Source of the DNA: Plecoglossus altivelis
Taxonomy: Eukaryota > Chordata > Actinopteri > Osmeriformes > Plecoglossidae
Length of the DNA: 64,000 nucleotides
NCBI GenBank assembly: GCA_036571765.1
Contig: BROE01000013.1
Coordinates: 9,440,857-9,504,856, forward strand
Direction of reading: 5' to 3'
Position 1 is the first letter of the stretch, and the number at the start of each line of letters is the position of its first letter. The notes under the pieces were generated by a model. That model did no database searches, was not told the DNA's origin, and saw only the letters and a program-made list of their open reading frames with translations. The position numbers and the translations under genes are program-made. This document shows, one piece after another, positions 24,888-36,700 of this stretch.

Positions 24888-27223
24888 TCACCAGTTGAGG
24901 TGGAGATGGGGATGGTGGTGGAGCTGGTTAAGCAACTCTTCCTCTGTGGGCTCCTGGATGTGCTCTCTGGAGACAGGAATATGCATGGTCAGGAGGGGAG
25001 GGGACGGGAGGAGAGGAGAGGAAAGGAGAGGGGAGGAGAGGAGAGGAGAGGAAAAGAGGGATGGAAGGGGGGAGGAGAGGAGGGACGGAAGAGGAGAGGA
25101 CCTACTTGAACATGAGCTGGACTGTGGTCTCATATCCTGTCCTCTCTACCTCAGTCACGGAGCATGAATGACTGCGGTCCCACTTGAATATGAAGTTCTG
25201 AGGAAACAAGGACATGGACACACACATACAGTCACATGAACATGAGGAGGAAGGACTGGGTGCTGGTGGAAGATGAGCTTCAGTAGATGTCCTACCTCCA
25301 GAATGAGAGCCACAAACAGGTTCACCCACATGACTGAGGAGGTGAGCCACCACGATACAAAGTAGACCTTGGACCACCTGGACACACAAACACTATATCA
25401 TCACACACACTGTTGCTTCAACAGAGAGCGGATGTGAATGATGTCAGGTGAAATCAATGTTCTTACTCGGTGGTGTATCTAGTGTAGGCGTCCATGAAGA
25501 CCTGCCAGTTGTTGACCACCATGATGTTATACAGAAGTACAATGGAGGACTGTGGGAAAGAGAGAGAGAAAGAGAGAGAGAGATAGAGACAGAGAGAGAG
25601 AGAGAGAAAGGGAAAGAGAGAGGAGAGACAGGAATTATAGAAAGACACGTAGAGAGCAAAGTCAGTAGATAAGGGAACTTACGACTTCTACGCTCTACCG
25701 GGACTATGCCCAAGTACAGGAAGTAAGGCCACTTACGGCAAAGTCATCAAAGTTGTTAGGCCAGTATTCCAACTGTTCATAGGAGCCACATTGCATGGTG
25801 AAGTTAGTGGTGATGTTCTCCATGCTGGAGTTAGAGATGCCACTGAGGACACACACATCCATTAGGGCTGATCATTACATTACATTATAGAATAGAATAG
25901 AATGACAAACATGTTCATGACTAGTACCTCATTTGGCCTGGAGCTGTGATGGCACCTTTAAACAGCCAGATCCCCAGAACGGCAAACACATAGTACACCA
26001 CCTAGAGGAGGGACATGATACTGCACCTTCAGCAAGCTCAGTTCACCATCTAAACAGGACATGGTACTGTAGATAGTATAAGAACACCACCTAGTGGAGG
26101 AGCAGGGTAATGTATTGCCACTCACCACTAGGATGCCAGCAAACGCCCGCAGGTTCTTCACCAGGTCCACCAAGGTGCTGGCTACCAGGGCCATCAACTG
26201 AACCGCAACCATACCAGCAATTCAGTCACCCATCAGACAACCTAATTAATCAAGTATCTGTCTCAACGCTGGTTCACCCAGAGCTCTGCAGAGCCAGGTG
26301 TGGCTGTCACTGACCTTGATGTCAGGTATGATGCGTAGGAAACGGACCACGATGAGAAGGTTAACCAGACGTACCATCTCCCACAGGGACATGACGCCTC
26401 GCGACTCAGGGTTCCTGGACACACACACAAATTCACACTCACACATCCTACTGACAACTTCGCATCCTTCAATTCTTTGATTGTATCCTTTAATCAGATG
26501 ATTCAACTATGTGACTACAGTCTATGTGACTAGAGTCTGTAGGAGCTCTTCCCAACCCAACAGGTAACAAAGACAGGCTCCATGGAAGTGGACTTGGTAC
26601 AGTAAAGCATGAGAGGACATAGACACCAACCACTTAGGATAAGGAAGCCTGTAGGTGGCAAAGATGGCAACCTGGAGGACCTGGAGGATAAAACAAACAG
26701 TCTCAGTATGACAATACATCCATGTGCTACTATATCATTATATAGATTATTCTCCAATATGTATAATATAGTTCAATCCAATAAATATTTGACTGTTGCT
26801 GTTCAAGTTGCTTTCATTCAATTAAATGAAAGTGGTCTGGTCTAGAAGGTGACTTATATTCTATACCATTTTTAGGTGTTTTGACTGTGAGACAGAAAAG
26901 GTGTCTTTGTACCAGCAAGAGCACAGTTAGGAAGGCGTCAAAGATGTTGTTCCTGTACGAGATATATCCTTTCCAGCCCAAGGCTAGGATCTTCATACAC
27001 AGCTCCAGCAGGTAGTACAGGATGAAGAAACAGTTGATCACCTGCAGCACACAAAAGCATCAAATCACACAGGATGGCCACCCACCAGACACCAGGACAA
27101 GAGACTGCCGCTGCTAACCTCCAAGTAGTAGTCGTCTCTCTCTGAGATTGACTTCTCGGAATTCAGCACCAGGATGGACTAGAGGAACACGCAAGGAAAC
27201 AAAGCTTCAGTGCAGGAATAGAG

Positions 27224-27267
<44 letters not shown>

Positions 27268-29157
27268 ATACGTACGCAGATGCAGAGGACATTGGCCAGG
27301 GCCACAGCATTGCCCACCACAGTGATATAATGATGACTGAACACCCTTTGGAGCATCTGAATCCAAGGGGAGCTATACTGGGGCATGGCTGGGTGCTGTA
27401 CACAAACATACGTACACGCACACACACAATAGGTAAATGGACAGAACCAACAGATGATTGTAGGCGTCTCCCCCTGATGGGTGGAGTCAAGTCCACACCC
27501 ACCTCTTTGATACGGTCTTTGTCAAGTTCATCAAACAACTTCCTGAATGCTTCCCATTGGAGGAAACCATCGGAGTACTTCTTCACTTCCTGTTGAAAAG
27601 GAAGGTTAAAAAATGCTCATGAAGAGAGGAGAGACAGAAGTCAGCGGTCGGTTCTCACCCTGATGATGGCTTGTTTGTAATAGTTTTTCATCTGGACCTT
27701 GGACATGACCTCCAGCACAGCATCCACCTTCACGAGCTCTCTGGAACCACACACACACTTGTTCAGGTTGGGTGTGCTCCAGTCTGATGTTTGCGCGTTT
27801 GTGTGTGTATGGGCATGTTTGTGTGTATGGGCATGTTTGTGTGTGTATGGGCATGTTAGTGTGTGTATGGGTATGTTTGTGTGTATGGGCATGTTTGTGC
27901 GTATGGGCATGTTTGTGTGTGTATGGGCATGTTTGTGTGTGTATGGGCATGTTTGTGTGTGTATGGGCATGTTTGCGTGTGCTGGAGGCTTACGTGTGCT
28001 CAGAAGTAGCTTCCTCTCCGCTGCCCTGCCAGCTGAGCACCATGAAGGCAGCCCTGATGCCCAGCCTCCTCCTGAGAATGGACGTCTGGACAGACATCTG
28101 ACCGCAACACATCAGTACAGAACAGGACGTCAGTACAGAACGGGACGTCAGCATAGGACAGGACATGACGTCAGCACAGGACATGACGTCAGCACAGTAC
28201 AGGATGTCAGCGCAGTACAAGCATATTATAAGCATAGTATAAGCATGTATTAAGTCCTAATGAACTACTGTATCATCAGGTGTTGAACACAGGCCTAGGG
28301 ACTAGGATGCTTGCATGGCCCTGGAAGACTGTAGGGTTACCTCTGAGTTACCTCTTGATATAGAAGACATCCCTAGAGTCTAGGGAGCTATGACCAGGTG
28401 TGGAACTCACCAGCAGGTATCCTCTGAACTGGTTGTAGATGATGGCAGTCAGTAAGTTCATTAAGAAGTAAGTTCCTGAGAGGGCAGGGACAGACGAAGA
28501 TAAGAGATCACCTGACAGTCATTCCTACCAATAAAGGAACTCCTAATCTTTAACTCGGACCTCACACACTCACACAAGGATTCACACACATTCACCCCTC
28601 ACCAAATCCACTGAAGAGGATGAAGAAGATGGAGTAGCCTCGGTTCAGGGAGTAAGCTGGAATCATCACTGGAACACAAAAGGAAACACACACAAGGTTA
28701 CAGCAACAATATTGTGTAGTATAGATTGTTTATAGTACAGAGTAGTATAGTTAGATAAAGTATGATATGAGTCAAATGTGAGGTACCATCAGGATTGTTG
28801 GCGGTGGTGAGGAGGACTAGCAGAGAGGAGAGAGAGGTGGGCAGGTCTCTGAAGTATGTCTGCCACTCTCCATTTTCCTCTGGGCTCTGCACAGGACAAA
28901 ACAGGAGTCACTACACACATACTTTCAGCCTGTAGAAGTGCAATTACGTATGGATATCACTAGGTGGTAATCTAAGACAAGATAAAGCACACAGCATAAG
29001 AAGAGGAATACTTTGTATTTTAGTCTCACCTCTCGTTTAGCGAACAGCAGCATGCCTATCATGGTGAACAAACACAGGTGGAGCGCCAGGAGAAAGATCA
29101 CACTGCAGGAACGAAGAGAGAGAGAGAGAGAGAGAGACAGAATGAGAGAGACAGAAT

Positions 29158-29220
<63 letters not shown>

Positions 29221-32200
29221 TTTATTTATGTTTGCTAAATAATGCTACAGATACACAAACATCACTGGCACAGGTTTTATACACTGGTATGTATTATAGA
29301 TTAGATGTGCATCTATAAATCAGGTTAGAAACAGATCTATAATAGCTGGGTACCTGCATACTTGGTTAGAACAGGTGTGTTATAGGTTAGCTGGGTACCT
29401 ACATACTTGGTTAGAACAGGTGTGTTATAGGTTAGGTGGGTACCTGCATACTTGGTTAGGACAGGTGTGCTATAGGTTAGCTGGGTACCTGCATACTTGG
29501 TTAGAACAGGTGTGTTATAGGTTAGGTGGGTACCTGGCTATTTCTGGTAGTGTTCTCTTGATACACTTCAAGGTCTTCTTCATCAGGGAGGAGTTTTGCA
29601 GGAGGAAGAATGGCCGGATCAGCCTCCTCACTCTCAGACTCTGAGGAGAAAGCAGAGCACTAATGCTAAGAAAATGGCAACTTTTAGAAATCACAAATGA
29701 CAATGCTGAATCCACATTGTTCGTAGAATAGCAGGTGTATTAAAGCCATCAAAGTCATATTTGCAGGAAAGCTATCTAGATCAGTTACCTTACCTCATCA
29801 CAGATCAAGCTCAGGGACAGCATCCAATCAATTACCGAAGCAGCGATGACCAAGATGTAGCCAATAAGCCACTTGTTCTTCCGGAACTCCTCCCAGCCAA
29901 TCAGATAGCTCTGGATAGAGAACAGGTTGGAGTGTCACAGATGACACAGACAGAAGGACAGCTTTCAGCTGGGTTCAGATCTGTCTTTCCCAGGCTGGTT
30001 ACCTTGACGGCGAGGTCGAGGGTGAAGATGGCGAGGCAGACCATCTCGATGCCCTCCGTCAGGCCACATGGCGGCTCCCAGGGGGAGAGTCGGATGCGGG
30101 GGTCGGAAGATAAAGACAGCGAAGAGGGCCGCTCTACAAACGCCAGCACCAGGATCACTGCGATGGTCACGCCCAGACCCCTGGAGGAAAGAAGGAAGGA
30201 AGACAGGGAAGTGATGGACTGAGGGAGAGTAGACATATAGGGCTTCTTCACAGGTCATGAGTACATTCATCACACTGTGATTAAACATGTCTGTTTCCTC
30301 TTGCCTCTTTGCAGAGGTCACATGAAGACCTTAAACAAGAGTGCTGTGGTGCGACACCTAGACAGTCATTACTGGAAGAGTGAGCAATACGGCAGAAGAA
30401 GTGTAAAAGAGGCGAGGGTGTTTTCCTATGAGCTGAACCAAACAGGAAGCTGACAATATATATGCAGTCTAGTGGGGTGAGCAAGTGTCCCTGTCACCCA
30501 GAGAGGAGCTTACTAGCAAGTGACTCACAGTCACGTCAGTAACAAAGGTTTCTACGAGTTACCGACCACTCCACTTACCCACTAGCAGACCACCCCAGGG
30601 CTGACTACTATGACAAAAAACAGCTCTCTCTGGTCCCAGAGACCTTGTGTGTATACCAGGTTGTGAGTGCAATCGTGTGTGCCTGTCTGTGTGCGTCCAA
30701 GAGTGCATGTGTTGGTGTGTCAAGGCTCACCACTGGCACAGTCTGGAATAGTACCATCGGTACAGATGCAGGGAGCTGGTATCTACCCTGTGGTTGATGG
30801 AGCGGTACTGCACAAGAAACACACACGCAAACGAAGAACAAGAAGGTTCAGTGCAAGCTTACATTGTTAAGTTCTTAAATGAATAAAGTCCTTCATGTTG
30901 TGGTTGTTGAAGACTGTGACATCCTTCCAGTGTGCAGCAGTGTTCTTCAGAGTTTGAACATCATTTGTGCTCCACCCAGTCTCAGCCTGGACCACACAGC
31001 AGACCTGCTAGACCGGTACACCATCTATTTGTCCTCCGAAATCTCAGGCCGATGGACAAGCTCACCTGGATGGCATCTTCAATAAACACCACAGCCTGCT
31101 GCACGTACAGGGCCTCTTCATCTGTGGAGGAGAGACCACAGGGGAGACAACAGGTGAGTCAAAGACCTATAGGAGAGATAACAGGACAGACTCTGACATG
31201 TTTGACCCCTAACTCATTATCATAAACACTCTAAGTTCACACTGCTGTGTAGGCAACTGTTTCCTGCACAGCCTGTTCTAGTCGTGCCTACAAGGGGCTC
31301 AAAGGGAACTATATATATACAGTTACGTACACCCTAGTTCTATTTACCATACCATTTTATAAACATTATAGGTACCCTATAGTTATGTTACCTCAGCTAT
31401 ATATTCCATGTAATTATTCTGAATTTATCATTCAGTACAATTATTACACTGTGGGGAGTTAACTCTGAGGGTTTAAATTGGATCTCTGGGGTCTGAATGA
31501 TCTCATGTAAGTCTGCTTCAAGAGTTTTTATTTAGACAGTTTCTGCATGTCAGTAAAAATCTGATGTTCACCTTTAGAAACCTCAAAATACAGAGTCTCA
31601 AGATGTTTCTATGTCGCTCTATTACAGTTTTGACCTTTCAACTCCATACACTTTGTGGAGACATTCAAGTTGTACATGTTCATTCAAGTTGTGCACATTT
31701 TCCGTGTTGCTACAGGTTTGGGTTTTAGGCTGGTGAGGTCGACCTGAGCACTGGACCTCTCTTTCCTCCTTAAATGAACATGTTTTTCCTGGCCCTAGAA
31801 CCATGACTGCCAGACAGTGGGACAGAATGACTCAGTCGTGTATGTTTTTCTTCCCAACCTCACAGCTGACTGATAACACAGGGCAGAAACACACTCACAG
31901 CACCTACACACTAAGCTGGTGTCACACCGGGTGTGTCTAACAACGCAATGATTCCGAGGGTAGATCTAAGGATTCTGTCTTCCTGTTCTTAACTGCCACA
32001 CTCTGCTAAGGACGTCTGCGGTCTGCTTGCCAGCTTGTCAGAGGTTGAATAGAGGGGTCAGTGAATGATTACCAATTTGATCAGGCTGACTCTAGTCCGT
32101 GTAGAGTCCCTCCGTCTCCAACCCGGCAATCTCTGCCAATACATAGGAAACACGGAGACTCGCTGAATAAAACCGAATCGACCTCCCAGTTTTTGGCTCA

Positions 32201-32715
32201 GTGACTATCCCTTGTTTATACTCGTTAGTTGCTTTTTTAACCTATTCAATGATGTCTATTTGTGTTGTCTATTTGATATTGATATTACATGGTACTACCT
32301 AGATAATACATGCTACTACCTGAACTAGTGAGAGAGTGCCTACAGTTTGGGTATCCACATAAGAATATATACATTCAATGAAATCAAGTTTAACATATCC
32401 AAACCCAATTATTCTTATTTGATTCCTCATAGATTGTATATTTGGATTCAAGTCTGAATTCATATTTACATCTATGACTAAGTTGTGCAGTCCGTTGCAA
32501 CATCTTTCACCTGGGACAAAAATCCGGGAAGACGGTTGCGCTTTACCGAAAGGTCCCATTCACTTACCGCCTTCTACCTTACACGTCGCTTCAGCCACTG
32601 AATAGGACAACCGCCGCGTCTTTGGGGATCTCCGGTCAATGTGAACATTTTCCGGGGATCCGTAGTCTGCCGAACTGTGATTAATGCTGCCAGTAAGAAG
32701 AGGCTTTGCTTCCAT
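24888..32715 (-). CDS. tpcn2: Two-pore calcium/sodium channel protein 2 (TPC2), complete, 25 exons
   Basis: Endolysosomal cation channel of the two-pore family, opened by PI(3,5)P2 and linked to NAADP calcium release (family knowledge). Coding exons, 5' to 3': 32715-32568, 31121-31066, 30807-30731, 30180-30003, 29910-29794, 29640-29534, 29102-29030, 28886-28787, 28668-28603, 28475-28411, 28097-27994, 27740-27659, 27589-27503, 27395-27276, 27178-27119, 27041-26913, 26680-26631, 26414-26315, 26197-26126, 26001-25928, 25842-25737, 25549-25467, 25377-25296, 25197-25106, 24966-24888. They join in one frame of 768 aa (human about 752). The start is MEAKPLLTG, an acidic dileucine (ExxxLL) matching the lysosomal sorting signal. 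Filter I TAN is at 280-282 and filter II VNN at 669-671. Lysines K213, K214 and K217 match the lipid-binding site, and the second S4 carries R564 and R567. Several introns carry tandem repeats at splice sites. Confidence 0.95.
25000..25095. repeat. AGGAG array filling the last tpcn2 intron
   Basis: (GGAGA)n with variants occupies most of the 139-bp intron 24 (24967-25105). In the transcript it reads as CCTCT repeats, so almost the whole intron is a polypyrimidine tract in front of the last acceptor (TGTCTCCAG). Confidence 0.9.
25556..25625. repeat. (GA)n microsatellite at tpcn2 exon 22 acceptor
   Basis: Pure and near-pure GA blocks. In the tpcn2 transcript this is (UC)n ending a few bases before the acceptor CCCACAG at 25550-25556, so it forms the polypyrimidine tract of exon 22. 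Confidence 0.9.
27225..27265. repeat. (GT)n microsatellite beside tpcn2 exon 14 donor
   Basis: A pure GT run of about 41 bp. In the transcript it is (CA)n beginning about 10 nt after the exon 14 donor (GTACGT, exon edge 27276). Confidence 0.95.
27795..27980. repeat. GTGTATGGGCATGTTT minisatellite in tpcn2 intron 11
   Basis: About ten copies of a 16-20 bp unit, GTATGGGCATGTTTGTGT, varying in the number of GT steps. It makes up most of intron 11 (27741-27993). The frames it opens on both strands are repeat artefacts. Confidence 0.9.
28106..28222. repeat. GACGTCAG minisatellite in tpcn2 intron 10
   Basis: Degenerate 18-22 bp units of the form CAGTACAGAACGGGACGTCAG. Two adjacent units carry the full palindrome TGACGTCA at 28166-28173 and 28184-28191, with related GACGTCAG words at about 28127 and 28144. 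The array begins about 10 bp from the exon 11 acceptor. Confidence 0.85.
29112..29220. repeat. (GA)n and (GACA)n array at tpcn2 exon 7 acceptor
   Basis: GA runs with GACAGAAT interruptions, then a pure (GACA)n block at about 29179-29220. In the transcript it gives (UC)n immediately before the exon 7 acceptor (exon edge 29102). Confidence 0.9.
29342..29533. repeat. 45-bp minisatellite copying the tpcn2 exon 6 donor
   Basis: Four full copies at exact 45-bp period. Each contains TGGGTACCTGCATACTTGG or a one-base variant, then GGTGTGTTATAGGTTAG. The anchor TACCT occurs at 29351, 29396, 29441, 29486 and 29531; the last is the true exon 6 donor read on the minus strand (CAG|GTACCC). Confidence 0.95.
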
Positions 32716-33760
32716 AAAGTTGTTTACTGGAGCGAAGCAAAAAGTGAAACTGGCCTTTCCTGTACTTGTGAACACGGCTGCTTCTGAAGGAGATTAAAAG
32801 GGAACTGGGATTTTAGAATTAAAAAGGTAAGTTAATAGTCCACGAGTTAATCAAATGTCAGTACACAGTACTGAAAAATGCGTAGCGAAATCTCCCACAG
32901 GTTTGAAGTCAGTTCCTTAAGTGACAGCAACAAAATAGCCCTAGAGGAAAATCTGTTTTTAGGCAACGTACCAGTTTACTCCTCCCTCTGCTGTCTGAAG
33001 TATCACTTTACACCATATGACACCGAGCACCGCTCAATGTTGGCCAGGACATCCTGTAAACAGTCTGATTACGCGGGTATGCACGACTGATGACCATGTT
33101 AAAGGTCCTTATCTCGTAAAACAGCCTTAAGACCCAATTGATCTTACCTATGACAGAGGGTATCAGTTGTTCTTAATTATCATGGTATCGGTAGGTTTAC
33201 AGTGAAAATAGAAGATCCAATCAGGAGACGGATTTCCTTTGAAACATTATATATGAATATAGTAGTTGGAACACCTTACACTCCACGTTTGATCATTATT
33301 TTCATTATTTGACACCATTTAATATTCCAGTAAAACATTGAAACCTCAAAAACAGACTTTTATCTCATGAACTCAAATGTATTCAAATAAAGAGACAAAG
33401 GGCTGGGAAATAGAGGCTCTCCTGATTATAGTTTAGATGTCTTCATTGCTCACAACACAGTGCAACACACTGCTCACCAGAGGAACATTGTAAGTCAGAA
33501 ACATTGAAACAAACTTTGCTAGAATGTCTGGTGACTGGGCTGGAACCAGAAGGAACAGAGGGAACTCAAGCAGGACAACATTCCTCTCAGTGACAGCAGC
33601 TGTGTGGAGTCGACAGGCTGCTTTCTTGGGGTCACGAGCCTTGTTGTCTCACTACAGTAAAAGCAGCAGCTCACAGATGATGGTTGTTCTCTACTTCCAT
33701 CTGGGACACCTGAGGAAGAGAAGACTCCAGTCACCGATACAGCTCTACCTCCTGCTGTGT
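32716..33760. promoter_or_regulatory. Intergenic: tpcn2 upstream region and nadsyn1 3' region
   Basis: About 1.05 kb separates the nadsyn1 stop from the tpcn2 start, both on the minus strand. It should hold the tpcn2 promoter, its 5' UTR and the nadsyn1 3' UTR. I see no TATA box at a convincing distance and no perfect AATAAA for nadsyn1. The sequence is AT-leaning without tandem repeats. Confidence 0.4.
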
Positions 33761-36700
33761 TCATCTGACTTCACCTCGTCTGGGTAGCAGTACCTGGTTA
33801 TCAATACACCTGAACTGCCAGCTCCAGCGGGTGTTGTAGAGGAAAGGTCGGAGGTCGAAGCGGTTGTCATCAGGGCCGTAACTCTCTGCGTGGTAGGAGG
33901 GAGTGACTGTGGTCATCTTGTGTCTGTTCACAGAGTACATGCTGAAGAAGTGCTTCACCTTGCTTGCCACCTGTCAGAAGGCGCACAGTTAGAGATACAG
34001 TGGGTACGTGGTAGATATGTACATGCTGAATGTCAGATGGCAAACAAACACGGTGATGTACAAGACACCAGAGTTTGGGTAGACACATGGTGGTGACCAA
34101 TTACAGCCTTTCACCAGGGTGATTTATTTATTTAATCGGCCACATAGCCAATAAGGTACACACCTGCAGAGGGGAGAAGGCATCTTTCCAGGTGTGGATG
34201 AGTTTACAGAACATGCTGTAGGGGCCACATTTTGAAATCTTCCTCAACCGACCAATCACAGACAGCTCTGAATAGGTCATCCCCATATCTGCCTGATGAG
34301 AGAGAAAGATAAAGAAGGGAGAAAATAGAGGTTTGAAAGGTAGAGAGAGGGTGAGATAGAGAGAGGAGGACAGTGTAGGGCCAGGTCATATTACACAAAG
34401 AGTGGATTATGTACGCACAGGAGCCAGCAACAGGATTCAAACATCAGAAGGATCTGGAGTCTACAGATGCTGGGAGGCAGGTTCACACCCAGGAAACTGT
34501 TCCCAGTAGTCTGTAACCCTAGGTAGAGCAACCACTTGATTACCTCATCAGTCTGCGACACCTGTCCGTCCAATAGGGGCTCCAGCTCAGCGGTGGGCGG
34601 GGCAGCCAGGATGCTGCAGGGAAACATGGGTAATGTTAGAGTTGTTTATATCTTGCCTCTGGTACTCCTCCAGATGCTGTGTCTCCCTTCATGTTACACC
34701 GCAACACCTTAACATGTCACACGGAGCACAGAGACAGAAAGAGGGAAGTATGCAAGTAGAGGAGAGAAGATGTTGAGGTGTACCGGACCTCCTGAGAGAC
34801 GTGAGGTGGAATTGCTCCACACAGTACTGCAGGAACCTCTTCAAGTCCGTCTTACTGACCCCCCCAATGGGATTGATGTCTGCACTGGAACAGTCGTACT
34901 TTGTGAAGTAACCTGTCAGACTGCAGGTGAGAAGTAGGGAGAAGAAGGGAGAGAGAAGAGGAAGAGTGAGGCTCGAATGCTACGGAGGAGGGTGAGAGCA
35001 GCTGATGAGGGGAGAAGAGAGTGAGACCAGAACAAGGGCTGAACACATGGAGACAAATGACAATTGTATAACTACTTTTAATTTGTTTCCGTATTCTGTG
35101 TGTGGAGTAATGCAGTTTTCTGAGTTCCTAGTGCATGGCTCAGCCACGGCTTATCTCCAGATCTCACCTCTCATCCACATTGGCTGAGCCCAGAACCAGC
35201 AGCCCTCCAGGTCGACCCAGAGACCAGAGGCTCAACTGGGCAAACAGGTAGGCCAGAACCATCCGAACACGAGCCTGGCACAGGGGAAGGGCACGTGGGA
35301 ACGGTTTGATAATAAGGTCGGTCATAGATGGTTTGGGTTGATAACAGTTAACCACAGACATATATACAGTACACATACTAACCATGACAAACACCAACAC
35401 ATACCCCGCCTAATCAGATCACACCATCAAACTGATGGTCATCAGCGTCAGGTTTGTGGTAAAGTTGTTATTTAAAACAGTTTATATACACATTTCTTTA
35501 AGCATGTCTTAATCTTATGTCATGTATCACTTTTATGGCCTTTTATAACAGTGTTTTTAAGTGTTCTGTTTAAAGTCTCACCTTTTAACATGCATACTTT
35601 TACCAATTGATTATAACACATGTGTTTTTACTAGATTTTATGCTATTAAGTGTTTTAAGACGTAGTTGAACATTTTGAATATAGTAACTGAAATGTGTTT
35701 TTAAATCGCTCTAGCTATCTGTAAAGTAAATTCTTTAAAAGAAAAAAAAGTTAGCCTTGTTAGAGCTGCACTCAGAACCCAGATACTTGGCTGAGGGTTA
35801 GAGTATGTTTGATTAGTTATACCCTCTGCAAAGAAGCCCAGAGTCGTGCGTCCCATAACAACCAGGACACATGAATCAAACCCACCTGAACATTTTGCAG
35901 GGCCAGGTTCTCTCTGCTGCTGCCTCCGTTGGCACGGAACTGGGGCCACTTCCCCGTTACCATGGAGAAGATTCCCAAAATGCCCTTCACAGCCATGTCA
36001 ATGCTGAGGTTCATGTGAGAGCTGTGGAAACAAAAGTGATAGGTGTGATCTGTTGATTAGATTATCTCCTCATTTGTCTGACTGACTGTTTATGCTTATT
36101 TGCAGATTGACCTGTAATCCTTCCCTAATTTGGCTGTCTGTAAAACAAACCTCATGGACAAACTTTCCAAATATTGCCCAATTATTTTGCCCATTCTGAT
36201 TGGCCAGCTGTGCTCACCTGCCAATCTGATTGGCCAGCTCCATGGCCCTGTTGCGTGTGTCCTGGGAGGAGTTTTCGCTGGCCATGTAGCATGTGGTGAA
36301 GAGGCGTCCACACAGCTCCCTGGGGTCCTGAGGATTGTAGCAGCCATCCCCCACAACACGCTGCACGTCCCCCAGCACCTGCCTGTCTGGGGGAAAGGAC
36401 GGGGCAAGGAAAGGGACTCTTTATCCTCTCTAACTCTGAAAGTAACATGACACTGTGGCCATGAGATTCAACTGTCACTCATTGAAGAGATGAAAGCCCA
36501 GCTGTCATGGAGGTTTTATGCATATACTCACTGCCATCTCTGACTGCCTGGCACACCATGGTGCACATGGAGAAGACAATGCAGGCTGTGGAAGAGCTAT
36601 CTACACCCCCACTCAGGGGCAACAGGAACCCTGCCTGGGGGGAAGGAGGGAGGAGGGTGAGAGAGAGTGACCGGATATGTAAATACAGGTATTTTTATGA

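Noticed and set aside
32560..32775. Longer tpcn2 N-terminus starting upstream at 32775
   Set aside because: The upstream codon is GTG, not ATG; the ATG at 32715 gives the conserved acidic dileucine start.
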